From Opitutales bacterium (GTDB lineage: Bacteria > Verrucomicrobiota > Verrucomicrobiia > Opitutales > Oceanipulchritudinaceae): DNA of 37,052 nucleotides. Shown here piece after piece: positions 16,233-26,789 of this stretch. Positions within the stretch are counted from its first letter, which is position 1. The number at the start of each line of letters is the position of its first letter. A model generated the notes under the pieces. That model made no database searches, was not told the origin of the DNA, and saw nothing but the letters and a program-made list of their open reading frames with translations. The position numbers and the translations under genes are program-made. The stretch spans positions 1-37,052 of the forward strand of contig SLLG01000147.1 in the NCBI GenBank assembly GCA_007134215.1. The letters are read 5' to 3'.

Positions 16233-17786
16233 ATGGTGAAACTGGCACTTCTCTCCGTCAGCAACAAGGATGGACTGGTCCCCTTTGCGAAGGCGCTGGT
16301 CGAAAACCACGGCTACCGGTTGCTCTCCACCGGCGGCACCGCGCGCGCCCTTGCTGGCGCCGGGTTGCCTGTCACGGAGGTGAGCGAGCACACCGGTTTC
16401 CCGGAAATGATGGAGGGCCGCGTGAAGACGCTCCACCCGAAGGTCCACGGCGGTCTCCTCTGTCGCCGCGACAAGCCGGACCACGTCGAAGCCGCCCGTG
16501 CGCACGGTATCGATCTCATCGACCTCGTCGTCGTCAATCTGTATCCCTTCGAGGAAACCGTCCGCAAGCCGATGGTCACGGTCGGCGAAGCCATCGAACA
16601 GATCGACATCGGCGGACCCTCCATGCTCCGCAGCGCGGCGAAGAACCACGCCGACGTCACGGTCGTCGTCGATCCGGACGATTACGGCGCGGTGCTCGAC
16701 GCCCTTGCCGACGGCAACGCCCTCTCCGCTCTCCGCCGCAAGCTCGCTTGCAAAGTGTTTGCCCGTACCAGCGCCTACGACGCCGCCATCGCGCAGTACC
16801 TCGGGTCCCGCGGAGACGAAGACGCCCCCGATCTCGCTGCCCTCGCCGGTTTTCCGCCCTCCTTCGAGATGCGCGTGGAAAAGGCCCAAGACCTGCGATA
16901 CGGCGAAAACCCGCACCAGAAGGCCGCCCTCTACGGACGGTTCTTCGAGGTATTCGAGCAACTCCAGGGCAAGGAACTCAGCTTTAATAACATCCTCGAC
17001 ATCACCGCCGCGACCTACCTCATCGGCGAGTTTGAAAAGCCCACCGTCGCCATCCTCAAGCACACGAATCCCTGCGGAGTGGCGAGCGCGGACGATCTCG
17101 CCGAAGCGTGGGAACAGGCTTTCGCCACGGACCGTCAGGCCCCCTTCGGCGGGATTATCGTCGTAAACAACACCGTCGACGCGGAACTCGCGCGGAAAAT
17201 CAGCACGATTTTCTGCGAGGTGATTATCGCACCGCATTTTAGCGACGACGCGCTCGAACTTTTCCGGAAGAAGAAAAACCTCCGCCTCATGGTCAACCGC
17301 GACGGGGTCGGGGCGGAATCACTCAAGGACATCCGTTCCGCCGTGGGCGGTCTGCTTGTCCAGGACCGCGACCAGAAACGGCTTCGTCCCGCCGATTGCA
17401 GGGTCGTGACAAAACGTGAGCCAACCCCCGCCGAGTGGGACGCCATGATGTTCGGCTGGCGCGTGGTGAAGCACGTGAAGTCCAATGCCATCGTCTACGC
17501 CGCCGCCGAGCGCACGCTCGGGATTGGCGCGGGCCAGATGTCGCGGGTGGACTCCTCGCGCATCGCCGTGTGGAAAGCCGGAGAGGCCGAGCTTCCGCTG
17601 AAGGGTTCCATTATCGCCTCGGACGCCTTTTTCCCTTTTGCCGACGGCTTGAACGCTGCTGCCGAGGCCGGTGCAACGGCGGCCATTCAGCCCGGAGGCT
17701 CGGTGCGCGACGAAGAGGTGATTGCCGCGGCGGACGAACGCGGAATGGCCATGGTTTTCACGGGTGTGCGCCACTTCCGCCATTGA
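16233..17786 (+). CDS. purH: Bifunctional AICAR formyltransferase/IMP cyclohydrolase
   Basis: A 517-residue enzyme for the last two steps of purine synthesis. The N-terminal MGS-like IMP cyclohydrolase domain has [43 protein letters not shown] and [18 protein letters not shown]. The C-terminal formyltransferase domain (from about 200) has [60 protein letters not shown] and [17 protein letters not shown] (16226-16231) is very close to ATG 16233, so the GTG at 16236 is an equally possible start. The gene ends 40 bases from the convergent dehydrogenase gene. Confidence 0.97.
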   Translation: MVKLALLSVSNKDGLVPFAKALVENHGYRLLSTGGTARALAGAGLPVTEVSEHTGFPEMMEGRVKTLHPKVHGGLLCRRDKPDHVEAARAHGIDLIDLVVVNLYPFEETVRKPMVTVGEAIEQIDIGGPSMLRSAAKNHADVTVVVDPDDYGAVLDALADGNALSALRRKLACKVFARTSAYDAAIAQYLGSRGDEDAPDLAALAGFPPSFEMRVEKAQDLRYGENPHQKAALYGRFFEVFEQLQGKELSFNNILDITAATYLIGEFEKPTVAILKHTNPCGVASADDLAEAWEQAFATDRQAPFGGIIVVNNTVDAELARKISTIFCEVIIAPHFSDDALELFRKKKNLRLMVNRDGVGAESLKDIRSAVGGLLVQDRDQKRLRPADCRVVTKREPTPAEWDAMMFGWRVVKHVKSNAIVYAAAERTLGIGAGQMSRVDSSRIAVWKAGEAELPLKGSIIASDAFFPFADGLNAAAEAGATAAIQPGGSVRDEEVIAAADERGMAMVFTGVRHFRH

Positions 17787-17826
17787 GCGGTGCGAAGGGA
17801 GCGCGCCGTCGGCCGGGCACCGGGGG

Positions 17827-19629
17827 TCATCCGCCGACGGAAAACCACGAGCCGTATTCAGCGAACCACGCGGAGGGAAAAAACTCGGCATCGATCCAGA
17901 TCCAGCCGTTGTCGGGATCGAAATACCATGATTGCTTTTTCGCCGCAGGGGCGTCCGCGACCCGGACGGTTACCTCCAGCCCGTTGACCCATAGGAGCCT
18001 CTCGCCCGGGGAAGGATTTGCGGTGTAGCGGAAGCGCAATGTGGAACTGCGCTCGCCGAAGGCGGGTCCGTCCAATGTTATCGCGGGATCCGTCCACTCC
18101 ACCGAAAGGAACGCGTCCGGGGCATCCAGCGCGACGGTGATGGCGAAACCGTGTGCTTGCGGCCCGGTCCGGATTTTCTGCGTCGACAGGCGGGTTTCCG
18201 GGCGGAGCGGGCCCGGCTTCACGCGGTAGATCCATCCGTTGTGTTTGTTCAGGAAATACAACTCCTCGTTGCGGTCGCGCCCGATGCGGAGGTCCGTGCG
18301 TTGCCCGGATTGTCCGCGGATGATTCCCGCCAATGTGGTGCGGTGCCCTTGGCTGTTGAAGACCGGCAGCGAGTAGACCGGCAATGTCTCGATGTCCCCG
18401 AGTCCGTTGAGCGGGGCGGCGGGTGAGGCAAACAACTCGTCGCGGTTGGTGAAGTCGGCGTAGACAAAATAGCCGAAAAGTTCGGGTATGGCGTTGCCGC
18501 GGTAGACGAAGCCTCCGGAGATTGCCCCGTTGCGGTCCGCGTGACCGTATTGAGCCACAGGATACAGAAAGCCTCCGTCGTCCGCCGGAAGAGGGAAGAC
18601 GAGTTCCTCCTCGTGGCGGAAAGTGCCTTCGCGTTTGCTCCAGCCGTAGTTGCCGCCGGGTTCGATGAGGTTGATTTCTTCGATGTAGTCGCCGCCGATA
18701 TCGTAGGCAAAGAGGCCGCCGGTGACGCGGTCCCAGTTGAGGCGGTGCGGGTTGCGGAGCCCGTACGCCCAGATCTCCGGCAGAGCGTCCGCTTCGTCGG
18801 CAAAGGGGTTGCCGGGCGGAACGGTGTAAGCTTCCCCGGCTTCGCCGCCTTCGGGGTCGATGCGAAGGATCTTGCCCAGCGGCGACATGAGGTCTTGGGC
18901 AGCGCGTTGCGGGTCCGGTGACACCTGCTTGAAAACCCACCCGCCGTCGCCTGTTGCGACATAGAGTATGCCGTAGTCGGCCTCGCCTTTGCGGGCGAGC
19001 GGATTGAATGCGATCTCCCCGACATTGTGGTCAGCGTAGGGTTGCTCGATCCGCAGCACCTCGACGACGCTTCCCGAGAAGGCCGGCGCGCCGGGGTCGT
19101 CCGCTTGCCAGCGTAAGAGCACATCGTGGTGGCTCGGTTGGCGGCTGGCGCCTCCGGAGCTGGGAATCGGCCGTTTGCCCGCAAAGGTGGCTGTGCCCGG
19201 GGTTGCCGGTGCCGAAACGACGGTGTAGAAGATCCCGTTGTCCGCGAACTCCGGGTGAAAGGCGAACGACGAGAATCCTGTTTGCCTCGCGTCTTGTGTA
19301 ATCCAGTCGAACTGCGGGAAGTGGGCGGCCACTTCAAGGTAGAGTCGCGGAGCGGCGGCCTCGCTCTCAATGACATAGAGATATCCGCGCTGGTCGTTCA
19401 CGAAAAAGCGTTCGTCCGGGGTCTGGCGGAAGAGGTTGAGCCGCGGCGGCTGCTGATTGGCAGGTGACGCCGGGATACGCTTCCACGGCTCAAGAGTGAT
19501 TCCCCATGGTGCTTCGGCAATGGGGTCCGGCAGCGGATCGGCAAGCGGCGCGTCTGCGTGAAGAGCGGATGCCGCAGCAAGAAAAAGGAAGGCGCAGGCC
19601 CGTGCGGCCGGGAGTCGGATTCGGAGCAT
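17827..19629 (-). CDS. PQQ-type glucose/sorbosone dehydrogenase family protein, secreted
   Basis: A 600-residue protein with signal peptide ([20 protein letters not shown], cleavage near residue 24). The beta-propeller of the GSDH family follows, with the marks [70 protein letters not shown] and [21 protein letters not shown]. Such proteins oxidise sugars in the periplasm with PQQ, though many have no known substrate and PQQ binding is inferred. After the propeller (from about 480) comes an extra domain ending in an aromatic tail with [17 protein letters not shown] and then [18 protein letters not shown] 19629 is chosen because it starts the signal peptide. Confidence 0.87.
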   Translation of the reverse strand: MLRIRLPAARACAFLFLAAASALHADAPLADPLPDPIAEAPWGITLEPWKRIPASPANQQPPRLNLFRQTPDERFFVNDQRGYLYVIESEAAAPRLYLEVAAHFPQFDWITQDARQTGFSSFAFHPEFADNGIFYTVVSAPATPGTATFAGKRPIPSSGGASRQPSHHDVLLRWQADDPGAPAFSGSVVEVLRIEQPYADHNVGEIAFNPLARKGEADYGILYVATGDGGWVFKQVSPDPQRAAQDLMSPLGKILRIDPEGGEAGEAYTVPPGNPFADEADALPEIWAYGLRNPHRLNWDRVTGGLFAYDIGGDYIEEINLIEPGGNYGWSKREGTFRHEEELVFPLPADDGGFLYPVAQYGHADRNGAISGGFVYRGNAIPELFGYFVYADFTNRDELFASPAAPLNGLGDIETLPVYSLPVFNSQGHRTTLAGIIRGQSGQRTDLRIGRDRNEELYFLNKHNGWIYRVKPGPLRPETRLSTQKIRTGPQAHGFAITVALDAPDAFLSVEWTDPAITLDGPAFGERSSTLRFRYTANPSPGERLLWVNGLEVTVRVADAPAAKKQSWYFDPDNGWIWIDAEFFPSAWFAEYGSWFSVGG

Positions 19630-19683
19630 ACGTTGACGAAAGACCGCGAGTCGTGCGGCGTCCACCGGACGTACGCTATATCG

Positions 19684-20160
19684 TCAAGCGTCGGCGCAGG
19701 CGCCCGATGTTTCAAGAATGTGGTAGCCCGTCTCCCGGAATCCGCATTCACGGTAGACGGCTTGGGCGCGCTCGTTCGATGCGAACACGTAGAGGCGCAG
19801 ACCGCATACATCCGCACGGGCGGAAGCCTCCCGGCGGAGCGCCTGTAGGAGACTACGGAATACACCCCGGCGGCGTTCTCGCCGGTCCACGAAAACGCTT
19901 TGAATCCACCAGAAATCCGCGTTCCGCCAGTCACTCCATTCGGTGGTTACAAGCAGGCAGCCGACGGCGGCTCCGTCCCGTTCCGCGAGGAGATAAAATC
20001 CCCGCTCCGGCTTGTCGAACACCGCCTGGACGCCGCGGGCCACGGTCGAAGGGTCGAGACGGAGGTCTTCCGTTTCGGCGGCGAGGTCAATGTTGAACCT
20101 TGCGATGGCCGGTCTGTCGCCGTCGGTCGCGCGCCGCACACTAACAGGAGCGGCGCTCAT
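19684..20160 (-). CDS. GNAT-family N-acetyltransferase
   Basis: A 158-residue GNAT protein. The start VRRATDGDRPAIARFN, the strand FYLLAERDGAAVGCLLV, the acetyl-CoA-binding SVFVDRRERRRGVFRSLLQAL and the closing LRLYVFASNERAQAVYRECGFRETGYHILE follow the family order. The substrate cannot be read from sequence. Its ATG overlaps the stop codon of the upstream Y1 transposase homologue by ATGA, so it is expected to be translated from the same mRNA. The dehydrogenase gene follows 54 bases downstream in the same direction. Confidence 0.9.
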   Translation of the reverse strand: MSAAPVSVRRATDGDRPAIARFNIDLAAETEDLRLDPSTVARGVQAVFDKPERGFYLLAERDGAAVGCLLVTTEWSDWRNADFWWIQSVFVDRRERRRGVFRSLLQALRREASARADVCGLRLYVFASNERAQAVYRECGFRETGYHILETSGACADA

Positions 20161-21188
20161 CCGTGCGGCTCCTCCTTACTTGCACCGCCGGGTAGAGCGA
20201 CTGCGCCGACCCCGGCATGCCTCCGCCCCGCCACGGCGAAATCCGCGCGGTCCATGACTTCCAGAGGGACCGCACCGGGCGGCTTTCGCATTCGCGCGAT
20301 GGCAGCGGCGCCTTCACCCTCCGTCAGCCACTCATGGGAACCGAGGGCTGCACCTTGCGTCAGAAAACGAAGCTTCAGTTGTAGGAGTTCGTGGATCTCC
20401 AATTCGCCGTCCGCACGAATCGCCTCCAGCAGTGCCTCGCGGTCGATGCGGGCGCCGGTGCCGTCACGTTTCGCCGCCGCACCCCTGCCCAGCATCCGCA
20501 GCCGGTAGCGCGCGAGGGCCTGCATCGTGCCGCCTACGCCCGGAAAGCAGTGGGCTAGGGACTGGCGCAGCGATTCGCACCCGGCCAGAGCCTCCGCGTA
20601 GCCGCACCAGCGGTAGTCCTCCGGCAGGCGAGCCAGACCGGCGCGCACGGCGTTGAGGTCGATGTATGCGGCCACAAGACCCACGAGCCACGGGGTGTCC
20701 TGCACCAGCACGCTGCCGAAACGCTCCGCCCACAGCGTTCCCGCCGTGTCATACGTGTGGTTGAACCATTTCGTGTAGCGCTGCCGCAGCGTGCGCATGA
20801 ATTCGGAGACGTCGCCCATGCGCGCCCGCAGGCGCTTGCGCAGCAGCTGTCCTTCGGGCGTTTCGCCCAGTGACAGCGCGTGCGCCAGACCGCGGGCATC
20901 CAGGCCGCACCATGCCGCGCGGGAAGTCCCGTACAGGGCCGCGAAGCGCCGCACCAGTTCGTCGTCGCCGCACGCTTTCGTGCCCGGATCAATGCGCACA
21001 AGGATGTGCGCGTGGTTGCCGAGAACACAGTAGGTGATCAGCTCGATGCCGCTGAACGTTGCCGCCCGGTGCAGCGCCTGCACCCACACCTCGCGCTGGA
21101 CATCCGCCAGCAAAAATCGCTGGTGAATGACCCTCGTTGTAATATGATACACAGCGACTTTATCAGACTTGATTCTTAAGTTTCCCAT
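20157..21188 (-). CDS. Second REP-associated/IS200-type Y1 transposase homologue, long form
   Basis: A 343-residue relative of the protein at 8731-9750. The HUH pair is H59 and H61 in LGNHAHILVRID, and the nucleophile Tyr138 sits in FMRTLRQRYTKWFNH; LWAERFGSVLVQD and AAYIDLNAVRAGLA follow. The C-terminal part keeps the block LLQLKLRFLTQGAALGSHEWL seen in the other copy, so the two share a long non-catalytic domain. The two proteins differ at many positions, so this is an old divergence and not a recent copy. ATG 21188 is in an AT-rich stretch (21180-21240). The gene ends by overlapping the GNAT start, and no terminal repeats or target duplication are seen. Confidence 0.88.
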   Translation of the reverse strand: MGNLRIKSDKVAVYHITTRVIHQRFLLADVQREVWVQALHRAATFSGIELITYCVLGNHAHILVRIDPGTKACGDDELVRRFAALYGTSRAAWCGLDARGLAHALSLGETPEGQLLRKRLRARMGDVSEFMRTLRQRYTKWFNHTYDTAGTLWAERFGSVLVQDTPWLVGLVAAYIDLNAVRAGLARLPEDYRWCGYAEALAGCESLRQSLAHCFPGVGGTMQALARYRLRMLGRGAAAKRDGTGARIDREALLEAIRADGELEIHELLQLKLRFLTQGAALGSHEWLTEGEGAAAIARMRKPPGAVPLEVMDRADFAVAGRRHAGVGAVALPGGASKEEPHG

Positions 21189-21240
21189 TATTTATTTCAT
21201 TTTGATTTTTAAATTTATTTATCTTCGGGATTTTTTTAAG
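21189..21240 (-). promoter_or_regulatory. AT-rich island upstream of the second Y1 transposase gene
   Basis: About 50 bases of nearly pure A/T separate this gene from the end of the RND pump gene. Several TAAATAAAT-like stretches could act as a -10, but no single promoter can be chosen. The change in composition is abrupt and recalls the AT islands at 8640-8700 and 13160-13210. Confidence 0.3.
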
Positions 21241-21266
21241 GGTGGGGACTGGGGTCAAGGTGAAAA

Positions 21267-24200
21267 TCAGGAGGCGGTTTTGAGTTTGGGGAGTGCGGGG
21301 AGGCGGAGGCGGCGGGCGAGGGTGTCGCGGAGCTGGTGGACGGCGACGTAGAGCACGGGGATGAGGAGGAGGGTGATGAGGGAGGAGGCGGCGAGGCCGC
21401 CGATGACGGTGCGGGCGAGGGCGGCTTGGATTTCACCGCCGGCGCCGGCGCCGAGGGCGAGGGGCAGGAGGCCAACGATGGTGGTGGCGGTGGTGATGAG
21501 GATGGGGCGGAGGCGGAGGCGGGCGGCCTCTTTGACGGCGGCAGCGAGGGGGAGGTCGCGCTCGCGGCGCATGAGGTTGATGTAGTCGACAAGGACAATG
21601 GCGTTGTTGACGACGATGCCGATGAGCATAATGAGCCCCATGACGCTTTGAATGTTGAGGGTGGTGCCGGTGAGCCAGAGGGTGGGGAAGACGCCGACGA
21701 GGGCGAGGGGCACGGAGAACATGACGATGAGGGGATCGAGGAAACGCTCGAACTGACCGGCCATGACCATGTAAATGAGGGCGAGGGCAAGGATGACAGC
21801 GAGGATGAAGTCGCGCTGTGCGCGCTGCTGTTCTTCGTATTCGCCGCCGAAGGTGATGGCGAAGCCCTGGGGAAGCGGAACATTGCGTAACTCGGCACGC
21901 AGAGAGCGGACGGCGTCGCTCAAGGCCATGTCGGATTCGAGATTGGCCGAAATGTAGGTGATGCGCTGCCCGTCTCGGCGGTTGATGACCCGTGTGCCGC
22001 GTGAACGTTCCTGATCGGTGACAGAGGAGAGGGGCACGGAGGTGCCGTCGGCGGTGCGGACGGAGATATTGTCGAGGTCGATGGCGGTGAGGCGGTCGGC
22101 GGGGCGGAGGCGGACGAGGATGTCGATTTCTTCGCCGTCCTCGCGGAACTGACCGGCGCGGCCGCCGCCGACACTGAGCTGGACGGCGCGGGCGATGGCC
22201 TCGATGGAGAGTCCCATGGCGGCGATGCGCTCGCGGTCGAGGGTGATGCGCTGTTCGGGCTGGCCTTCGTCGTCTTCCCCGCCGATACGGACGTCGCGGA
22301 TGCCGCGGATGTGTTCGATGCGTTCGCGGATCTCCTGGGCGATTTCGAGGGATTGCGCCTGGTCATGGCCGAGAAGCTGGATTTGCACGGCTTCGTCGCC
22401 GCCGCCGCCGCTGAAGAGCCTGCGCAGGACCCACATGCCGGACTGGGCACTGACGCCGACCCGCACGCCGGGGACGACGCCGCTGATTTCGCGGCGAATA
22501 TGGTCGGCCAGCTCGGTGCTGCGTATGTCGCGCTCTTCGGGATTGGGGAGCGAGATATTGATGCGGGCACGCCCCCGCCAGACCTCGGAGGTCATGTTTG
22601 TGATATTGTACTCGGCGACGGCGCGTTCCACGTGGGGTTCGAGTTCCTGGAGGTAGGCGAGGATGACGGCGAGGTTGGTGCCCTCGTCCATGCTGAAGTT
22701 GATGCGGATTTCGTTGGCGTCGGTATCGGGGGTCAGCTCGATGGGGACCTGCCGGGCGACGAGGACGGCGGCGGCGACGAGGGCGGCGGCACCTCCGAAG
22801 ACGAGCCACCGCAGGCGCAGTGCCTGTTCGATGGTGCGGCTGTAGGCGCGCTCGAGCCGGTCGAAGCGGCGGCGGAAGCGGCCGGCCCGGGTCTCAGGAT
22901 CCGGTGCCTCCGTTCCCACACGGAGGATGCGGCTGGCGAGCATGGGCACGAGGGTGAGGGCGACGAGAAGGGAGCAGAGGAGGGCGAAGACGACAACGAG
23001 GGCCAGTTCGAGGAACATGACAGCGGTGATCGTCTGCATGAAGACGACGGGAAGAAAGATGACGGAAGTGGTGAGGGTGGAGGCGACGATGGCCCCTGTG
23101 ACCTGCCGCGTGCCCACGGAAGCGGCGGCTTTGAGCGCTTTTTTGCCTTCCTCGCGCTGCCGGACGATGTTTTCGAGGACGACGATGGCGTTGTCGACGA
23201 TGAGACCGATACCGAGGGCTAGACCCCCGAACGTCATCTGATTGAGGGAGAGGTCGCGGAAATAGAGCAGTCCGAAGGTGGCGACGAGCGATATCGGAAT
23301 GGAAAGCGCGATGATGAAGGTGGAGGAGCCGTTGCGGAGAAAGAGGTAGAGGACGAAAACGGCGAGGAGGCTGCCCCAGATGGCAGAGAATCTGACGTTG
23401 TCGATGGACTGCCGGATGAACTCGCTGGTGTCGTCGGTGATCGTGAGGCTGAGGTCGCCGCGCTCGAGGGCGATCCGGTCGGCCTCGGCACGCACGGCTT
23501 CCGCGACGGCGACGGTGTTGGCGCCACTCTGCTTGCGGGCGCGAAGGCTGATGACCGGCGTGCCGTCGAGTTCGATAAGCCGGCCGGGGTCCTGAAGCTC
23601 GCGGTTGACAACGGCGAGGTCGCCCACGCGGACGGGAACCCCGTCGCGACGCGCGACGACGACGCGCTCGATCTCGCTGACATCCTGAAACTCGGCGAGG
23701 GCCCGGACATAGAGGTCGCGCGTTCCGTCTTTGACGTTGCCGCCCGGCGCGACGGTGCTTTCGCGCATGATTGCTTGCTGGACCTCGACGGCGGTGACTC
23801 CGGCGGCCTGCATCCGGTCACGGAGGAGGTCGACACGGATTTCGCGGTAGAGCCCGCCCTGGGTGTCGATCGTGCCCACTCCGTCGATTTGTTCGAACCG
23901 GCGTATGAGGTCGCGGTCGACGATGCGCGTGAGCGTTTCCATGTCGTGCACGCGCGAGCCCACCGCGACGCGGATGACGGGCATCTGGTTTGGGTCGAAC
24001 TTGCGGATGCGTGGGCCCTCGACCTCGGGGGGCATGCGTTCGCGCAAGCGGTCGAGGGCGTCGCGGACGTCATTGGCGGCTTCGGCGAGATCGGTGCCGC
24101 GGGAGAAGTCGAGCGACACGCGGCTCCAGCCCTCGCCCGAGCTTGAGTGGACGCGCGTGAGGTTGGGAACGCCGGCGATGGCGTTTTCGACGGGCTGCGT

Positions 24201-24392
24201 GACGAGCAACTCCATCTCCTCCGGGCCGACGTTCGGGTATGTCGTGATGAGAAAAATATTCGGAAGCTCGACTTCGGGAAGGAGATCGACGGGCAGGTGC
24301 CGTGCCCCGGTGAACCCGATGGTGAGGATGACCAGGTAGAACATGGCCGTGGCGACGGGCCTGCGGATGGATAGGTCGGTGATGGAAGCCAT
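21267..24392 (-). CDS. RND efflux pump, inner-membrane permease (AcrB/HAE1 type)
   Basis: A 1041-residue transporter, full family length. It starts [22 protein letters not shown], the usual first helix, then two large periplasmic loops and twelve membrane helices. The fourth helix carries [16 protein letters not shown]; the first Asp of the proton-relay pair is kept and the second is Asn, as in several HAE1 subgroups. Periplasmic marks include [36 protein letters not shown] split over the first loop, and the porter region [15 protein letters not shown]. The adaptor gene ends 42 bases upstream in the same direction, so they form one operon. The outer-membrane channel is not in the window. The substrate is unknown. 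Confidence 0.95.
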   Translation of the reverse strand: MASITDLSIRRPVATAMFYLVILTIGFTGARHLPVDLLPEVELPNIFLITTYPNVGPEEMELLVTQPVENAIAGVPNLTRVHSSSGEGWSRVSLDFSRGTDLAEAANDVRDALDRLRERMPPEVEGPRIRKFDPNQMPVIRVAVGSRVHDMETLTRIVDRDLIRRFEQIDGVGTIDTQGGLYREIRVDLLRDRMQAAGVTAVEVQQAIMRESTVAPGGNVKDGTRDLYVRALAEFQDVSEIERVVVARRDGVPVRVGDLAVVNRELQDPGRLIELDGTPVISLRARKQSGANTVAVAEAVRAEADRIALERGDLSLTITDDTSEFIRQSIDNVRFSAIWGSLLAVFVLYLFLRNGSSTFIIALSIPISLVATFGLLYFRDLSLNQMTFGGLALGIGLIVDNAIVVLENIVRQREEGKKALKAAASVGTRQVTGAIVASTLTTSVIFLPVVFMQTITAVMFLELALVVVFALLCSLLVALTLVPMLASRILRVGTEAPDPETRAGRFRRRFDRLERAYSRTIEQALRLRWLVFGGAAALVAAAVLVARQVPIELTPDTDANEIRINFSMDEGTNLAVILAYLQELEPHVERAVAEYNITNMTSEVWRGRARINISLPNPEERDIRSTELADHIRREISGVVPGVRVGVSAQSGMWVLRRLFSGGGGDEAVQIQLLGHDQAQSLEIAQEIRERIEHIRGIRDVRIGGEDDEGQPEQRITLDRERIAAMGLSIEAIARAVQLSVGGGRAGQFREDGEEIDILVRLRPADRLTAIDLDNISVRTADGTSVPLSSVTDQERSRGTRVINRRDGQRITYISANLESDMALSDAVRSLRAELRNVPLPQGFAITFGGEYEEQQRAQRDFILAVILALALIYMVMAGQFERFLDPLIVMFSVPLALVGVFPTLWLTGTTLNIQSVMGLIMLIGIVVNNAIVLVDYINLMRRERDLPLAAAVKEAARLRLRPILITTATTIVGLLPLALGAGAGGEIQAALARTVIGGLAASSLITLLLIPVLYVAVHQLRDTLARRLRLPALPKLKTAS

Positions 24393-24434
24393 GGAATTCG
24401 TTCCGCGAAGGATTGTGCGCTGCGTCCGGGGCCT

Positions 24435-25793
24435 TTACCGGCGTGCTTCGCCGTTGTCCCCTGCGGCGGTTCCGCCGTTGCTGTTGTGGAGGAACTGGGC
24501 GAGGACGTCGTGTGACTGGAGCGACTGCAGGTGGACGAGTTTTTTCCACTCGATGGGCCGGACGCGGGCTGTCCGCGTGCGGCCCGGCTCCATGCGGCCG
24601 AGAAGATCATGCCCGAGGGCGACGACCCACACCCCCGGCTCGAGATCGGCGACACCGACGGACTCACGGCCCCGCGCCGTAATCGATACTCTTCGGTAAC
24701 TTATTTGCGAGGTGTCCCGTTCTGTCTCGGACCGCCGGGCGGCGGCGACGTCGAGGGGTTCGCCGTCTTCATCGGTGACGACGTAGACACCGAAAGAGCG
24801 GGAGCGGGGATCCTCGTGGAGGGCGCTGACGGGGACGAGCGTGGACGGCTCGGATTCGCCGTAGAGGATGTCGACATCGACAAACATACCTGAGTGGAGG
24901 AGCCCGAGCGGGTTGGGAAGGTCGATGAGGGCTTCGGTGGAAAACGAGCCGGATTCGAGAAAGGGCGAGATGCGGCTGACGGTGGCGCGCAGGACGGTAT
25001 CGGGAAAGTACTGGGAGTGGATGAGGGCGGTCTGGCCGACCTCAATGAAGCGCAACATCTGCTCCGTGAGACGGACGACAACGCGCACTTCGGAGAGATC
25101 GCCGGCAACGAAGAGCTGCGAGCCGCTGTCGACCCGCATGCCCACCTCGACGTCGCGGCGTCCGACGCGTCCGTCGACGGGCGAGCGGATGACCGTCTGG
25201 GAGAGGATCCACTCGCGCTCGTCGACAGTGGCGGCGGCGGATTCGACGGTGGCTTCAGCGCGGGCGAGGTCGGCGCGGAGGATTTCGGCCTCGGCTTCGA
25301 GGCGGATGAGTTCCCGGCGGCTGATGAAGTCCTGGTCGGCCAGCTCGCCGGAGAGTTTGAGTTCCTCCTCGGCCTCGCGCAGGCGGGCGCGGACTTGGTC
25401 GGCGGCGGCCTGCTGCATGCGCAGGTTGGCCTGTGCTTGGCGCAACTGGTCCGACGCCTGGCGCGCCTGGAGGCGGACGAGCGGCTGTCCTTCTTCGACG
25501 GTGTCGCCGTTGTCGACGAGGACCGCTTCGACGCGTCCGGACACTTCGGGACGGATGGCGACCTCGTTGCGCGCGCGCACGGTGCCGCTGAGGCGTTGTT
25601 CGAGCGGGAGGGCGCCCGCTCGTGTCTGCACCGCCTCCACGTAGGGCGGGGCGACTTGGCCGCGCCCGGCGCCGCGGGAAGTCTCTGCCTCTGCGGAATC
25701 GCCCGCGCCGCATCCGACAAAGAGCAAAAGGAGCGGCCCTGCCGCGACCAAAGCAAGGCGCGGCAGGCGATTACGGAAAGCGGTTGTAGACAT
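24435..25793 (-). CDS. RND efflux periplasmic adaptor lipoprotein (MFP/HlyD type)
   Basis: A 452-residue adaptor that links the RND pump to an outer-membrane channel. The N-terminus ends in a lipobox, LLLLFVGC with Cys28, so it should be lipid-anchored. It has the barrel-sandwich halves NEVAIRPEVSGRVEAVLVDNGDTVEEGQPLVRL (first half split) and TVIRSPVDGRVGRRDVEVGM, joined by a long coiled-coil hairpin (about 115-190), then the beta-barrel. The C-terminus beyond the membrane-proximal domain is extended by about 45 residues with Asn/Gly at the end. It starts the efflux operon with the pump downstream. Confidence 0.93.
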   Translation of the reverse strand: MSTTAFRNRLPRLALVAAGPLLLLFVGCGAGDSAEAETSRGAGRGQVAPPYVEAVQTRAGALPLEQRLSGTVRARNEVAIRPEVSGRVEAVLVDNGDTVEEGQPLVRLQARQASDQLRQAQANLRMQQAAADQVRARLREAEEELKLSGELADQDFISRRELIRLEAEAEILRADLARAEATVESAAATVDEREWILSQTVIRSPVDGRVGRRDVEVGMRVDSGSQLFVAGDLSEVRVVVRLTEQMLRFIEVGQTALIHSQYFPDTVLRATVSRISPFLESGSFSTEALIDLPNPLGLLHSGMFVDVDILYGESEPSTLVPVSALHEDPRSRSFGVYVVTDEDGEPLDVAAARRSETERDTSQISYRRVSITARGRESVGVADLEPGVWVVALGHDLLGRMEPGRTRTARVRPIEWKKLVHLQSLQSHDVLAQFLHNSNGGTAAGDNGEARR

Positions 25794-25879
25794 CTCGGTT
25801 CTGGGAGGCGGTCAATTGGCGGTTCATTCCACAATATACTCGGAAAGGGGCTTATTGGAACCGGATTCCGCGAAAGGAC

Positions 25880-25906
25880 AACCTGTTCAGCCATGAACCT
25901 GTCAAG
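25880..25906 (-). promoter_or_regulatory. Possible control site upstream of the RND operon
   Basis: In the gap before the adaptor gene, plus-strand AACCTGT occurs twice (25880-25886 and 25896-25902), and GTTCA-GCCA-TGAAC (25885-25898) is an inverted repeat between them. On the minus strand this overlaps a TTGACA hexamer (about 25901-25906). A TATATT hexamer lies nearer the gene, near 25840. An efflux repressor site is plausible, but no regulator gene is adjacent and the match is short. Confidence 0.3.
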
Positions 25907-25955
25907 TTAAGTCAGTCGGGCGCCCGTTTCCGGCGCGCGGACCCTCCGCCGTTGC

Positions 25956-26738
25956 TCAGGAAGCTTCGTCGGCGGTTTCGTCGGCGGTTTCGTCGGCGGT
26001 TTTGGCGGCGGTTTTGGCGGCGGTTTTGGCGGGCGGGGCGTCGGCGAGGGTCTCAATGAGTTCGCCGCCTTCCTGGTGGATGCGCACCATGCGGTTGTTG
26101 AGGCGGTTACGGAAATAGAAGAATGCGATCATGGCGGGAATACCGATGACGAGGCCGGTGGCGGTGGTGATGAGGGCTTCGCCGATGTTGCCGGCGAGTT
26201 CCTCGGGGCGTCCCATGCCGGCTTGGCCGATCTTCTGGAAGGCGCCGATCATGCCGCTGACGGTGCCGAGGAGGCCGACCATGGGGGCGACGGAGGCGAC
26301 GACGTTGAGGTAGTTGATCCACTGGCCGACGGCGTTGTCCTCGGCCTCGGCGTGTTCGGCGAAGGTTTCCTCGACGGCGGCACGGCGGGCGTCGTGGTGG
26401 TCGGCGCGGGCGCGGGGGAGGGCGGCGGCGAAGACCCGCGCGAGGGCATGGGTTTGGCCGTCGGCGAGCTTTTGCGCGGCGGGAAGGTCGCGGGCGGCGA
26501 GCGGCTCCTTGATGCCGCGAACGAAGGCGGGGTCGGTGAAGCGCCCGGGAGATGTCTGCTGCCAGCAGTGGAAGAGAAGAAAGAAAAAGGCGAGGGAGAG
26601 AAAACCGAGCGGCCACATCGCCCACCCGCCCTGGCGCAGGAGGTCGAAGAGGCTGGCCCCACCCTCCGTTTCGGTGGCGCGGAGCACGGCGGGGCTGAGG
26701 AGAAAGAAGGCGGCGGCGGGAAGGCGGAGGAGATTCAT
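25956..26738 (-). CDS. MotA/TolQ/ExbB family protein with repeat-encoded tail
   Basis: A 260-residue relative of ExbB with an added N-terminal hydrophobic leader (LLRLPAAAFFLLSPAVL) that looks like a signal peptide or extra helix, then a helix at about 40-60 and the paired family helices NYLNVVASVAPMVGLLGTVSGMI and EALITTATGLVIGIPAMIAFFYF. The C-terminus is built from four-residue units, AKTA three times and DETA twice, coded by 12-base tandem repeats. No ExbD-type gene follows; the next gene is an unrelated efflux adaptor. The gene ends a minus-strand run with the TPR and SH3-like proteins upstream, 51 bases from the latter. ATG 26738 is preferred to a TTG 12 bases earlier. Confidence 0.9.
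   Translation of the reverse strand: MNLLRLPAAAFFLLSPAVLRATETEGGASLFDLLRQGGWAMWPLGFLSLAFFFLLFHCWQQTSPGRFTDPAFVRGIKEPLAARDLPAAQKLADGQTHALARVFAAALPRARADHHDARRAAVEETFAEHAEAEDNAVGQWINYLNVVASVAPMVGLLGTVSGMIGAFQKIGQAGMGRPEELAGNIGEALITTATGLVIGIPAMIAFFYFRNRLNNRMVRIHQEGGELIETLADAPPAKTAAKTAAKTADETADETADEAS
25965..26024. repeat. 12-base tandem repeats in the end of the ExbB-type gene
   Basis: TTCGTCGGCGGT occurs three times in a row (25965-26000), then TTTGGCGGCGGT twice (26001-26024) with a partial third. They keep frame and code for an alternating Lys-then-Asp/Glu Ala/Thr-rich tail. Repeat number could vary by slippage without breaking the gene. Confidence 0.85.
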
Positions 26739-26789
26739 GGCTTCGGTCAATGAGCTGGCGGAGTGGAATCGTGGAAGCGGCGGTATGTT

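Noticed and set aside
22311-23222. Plus-strand acidic frame of 303 codons inside the RND pump gene
   Set aside because: Asp/Glu/Gly-rich antisense of a certain RND gene.
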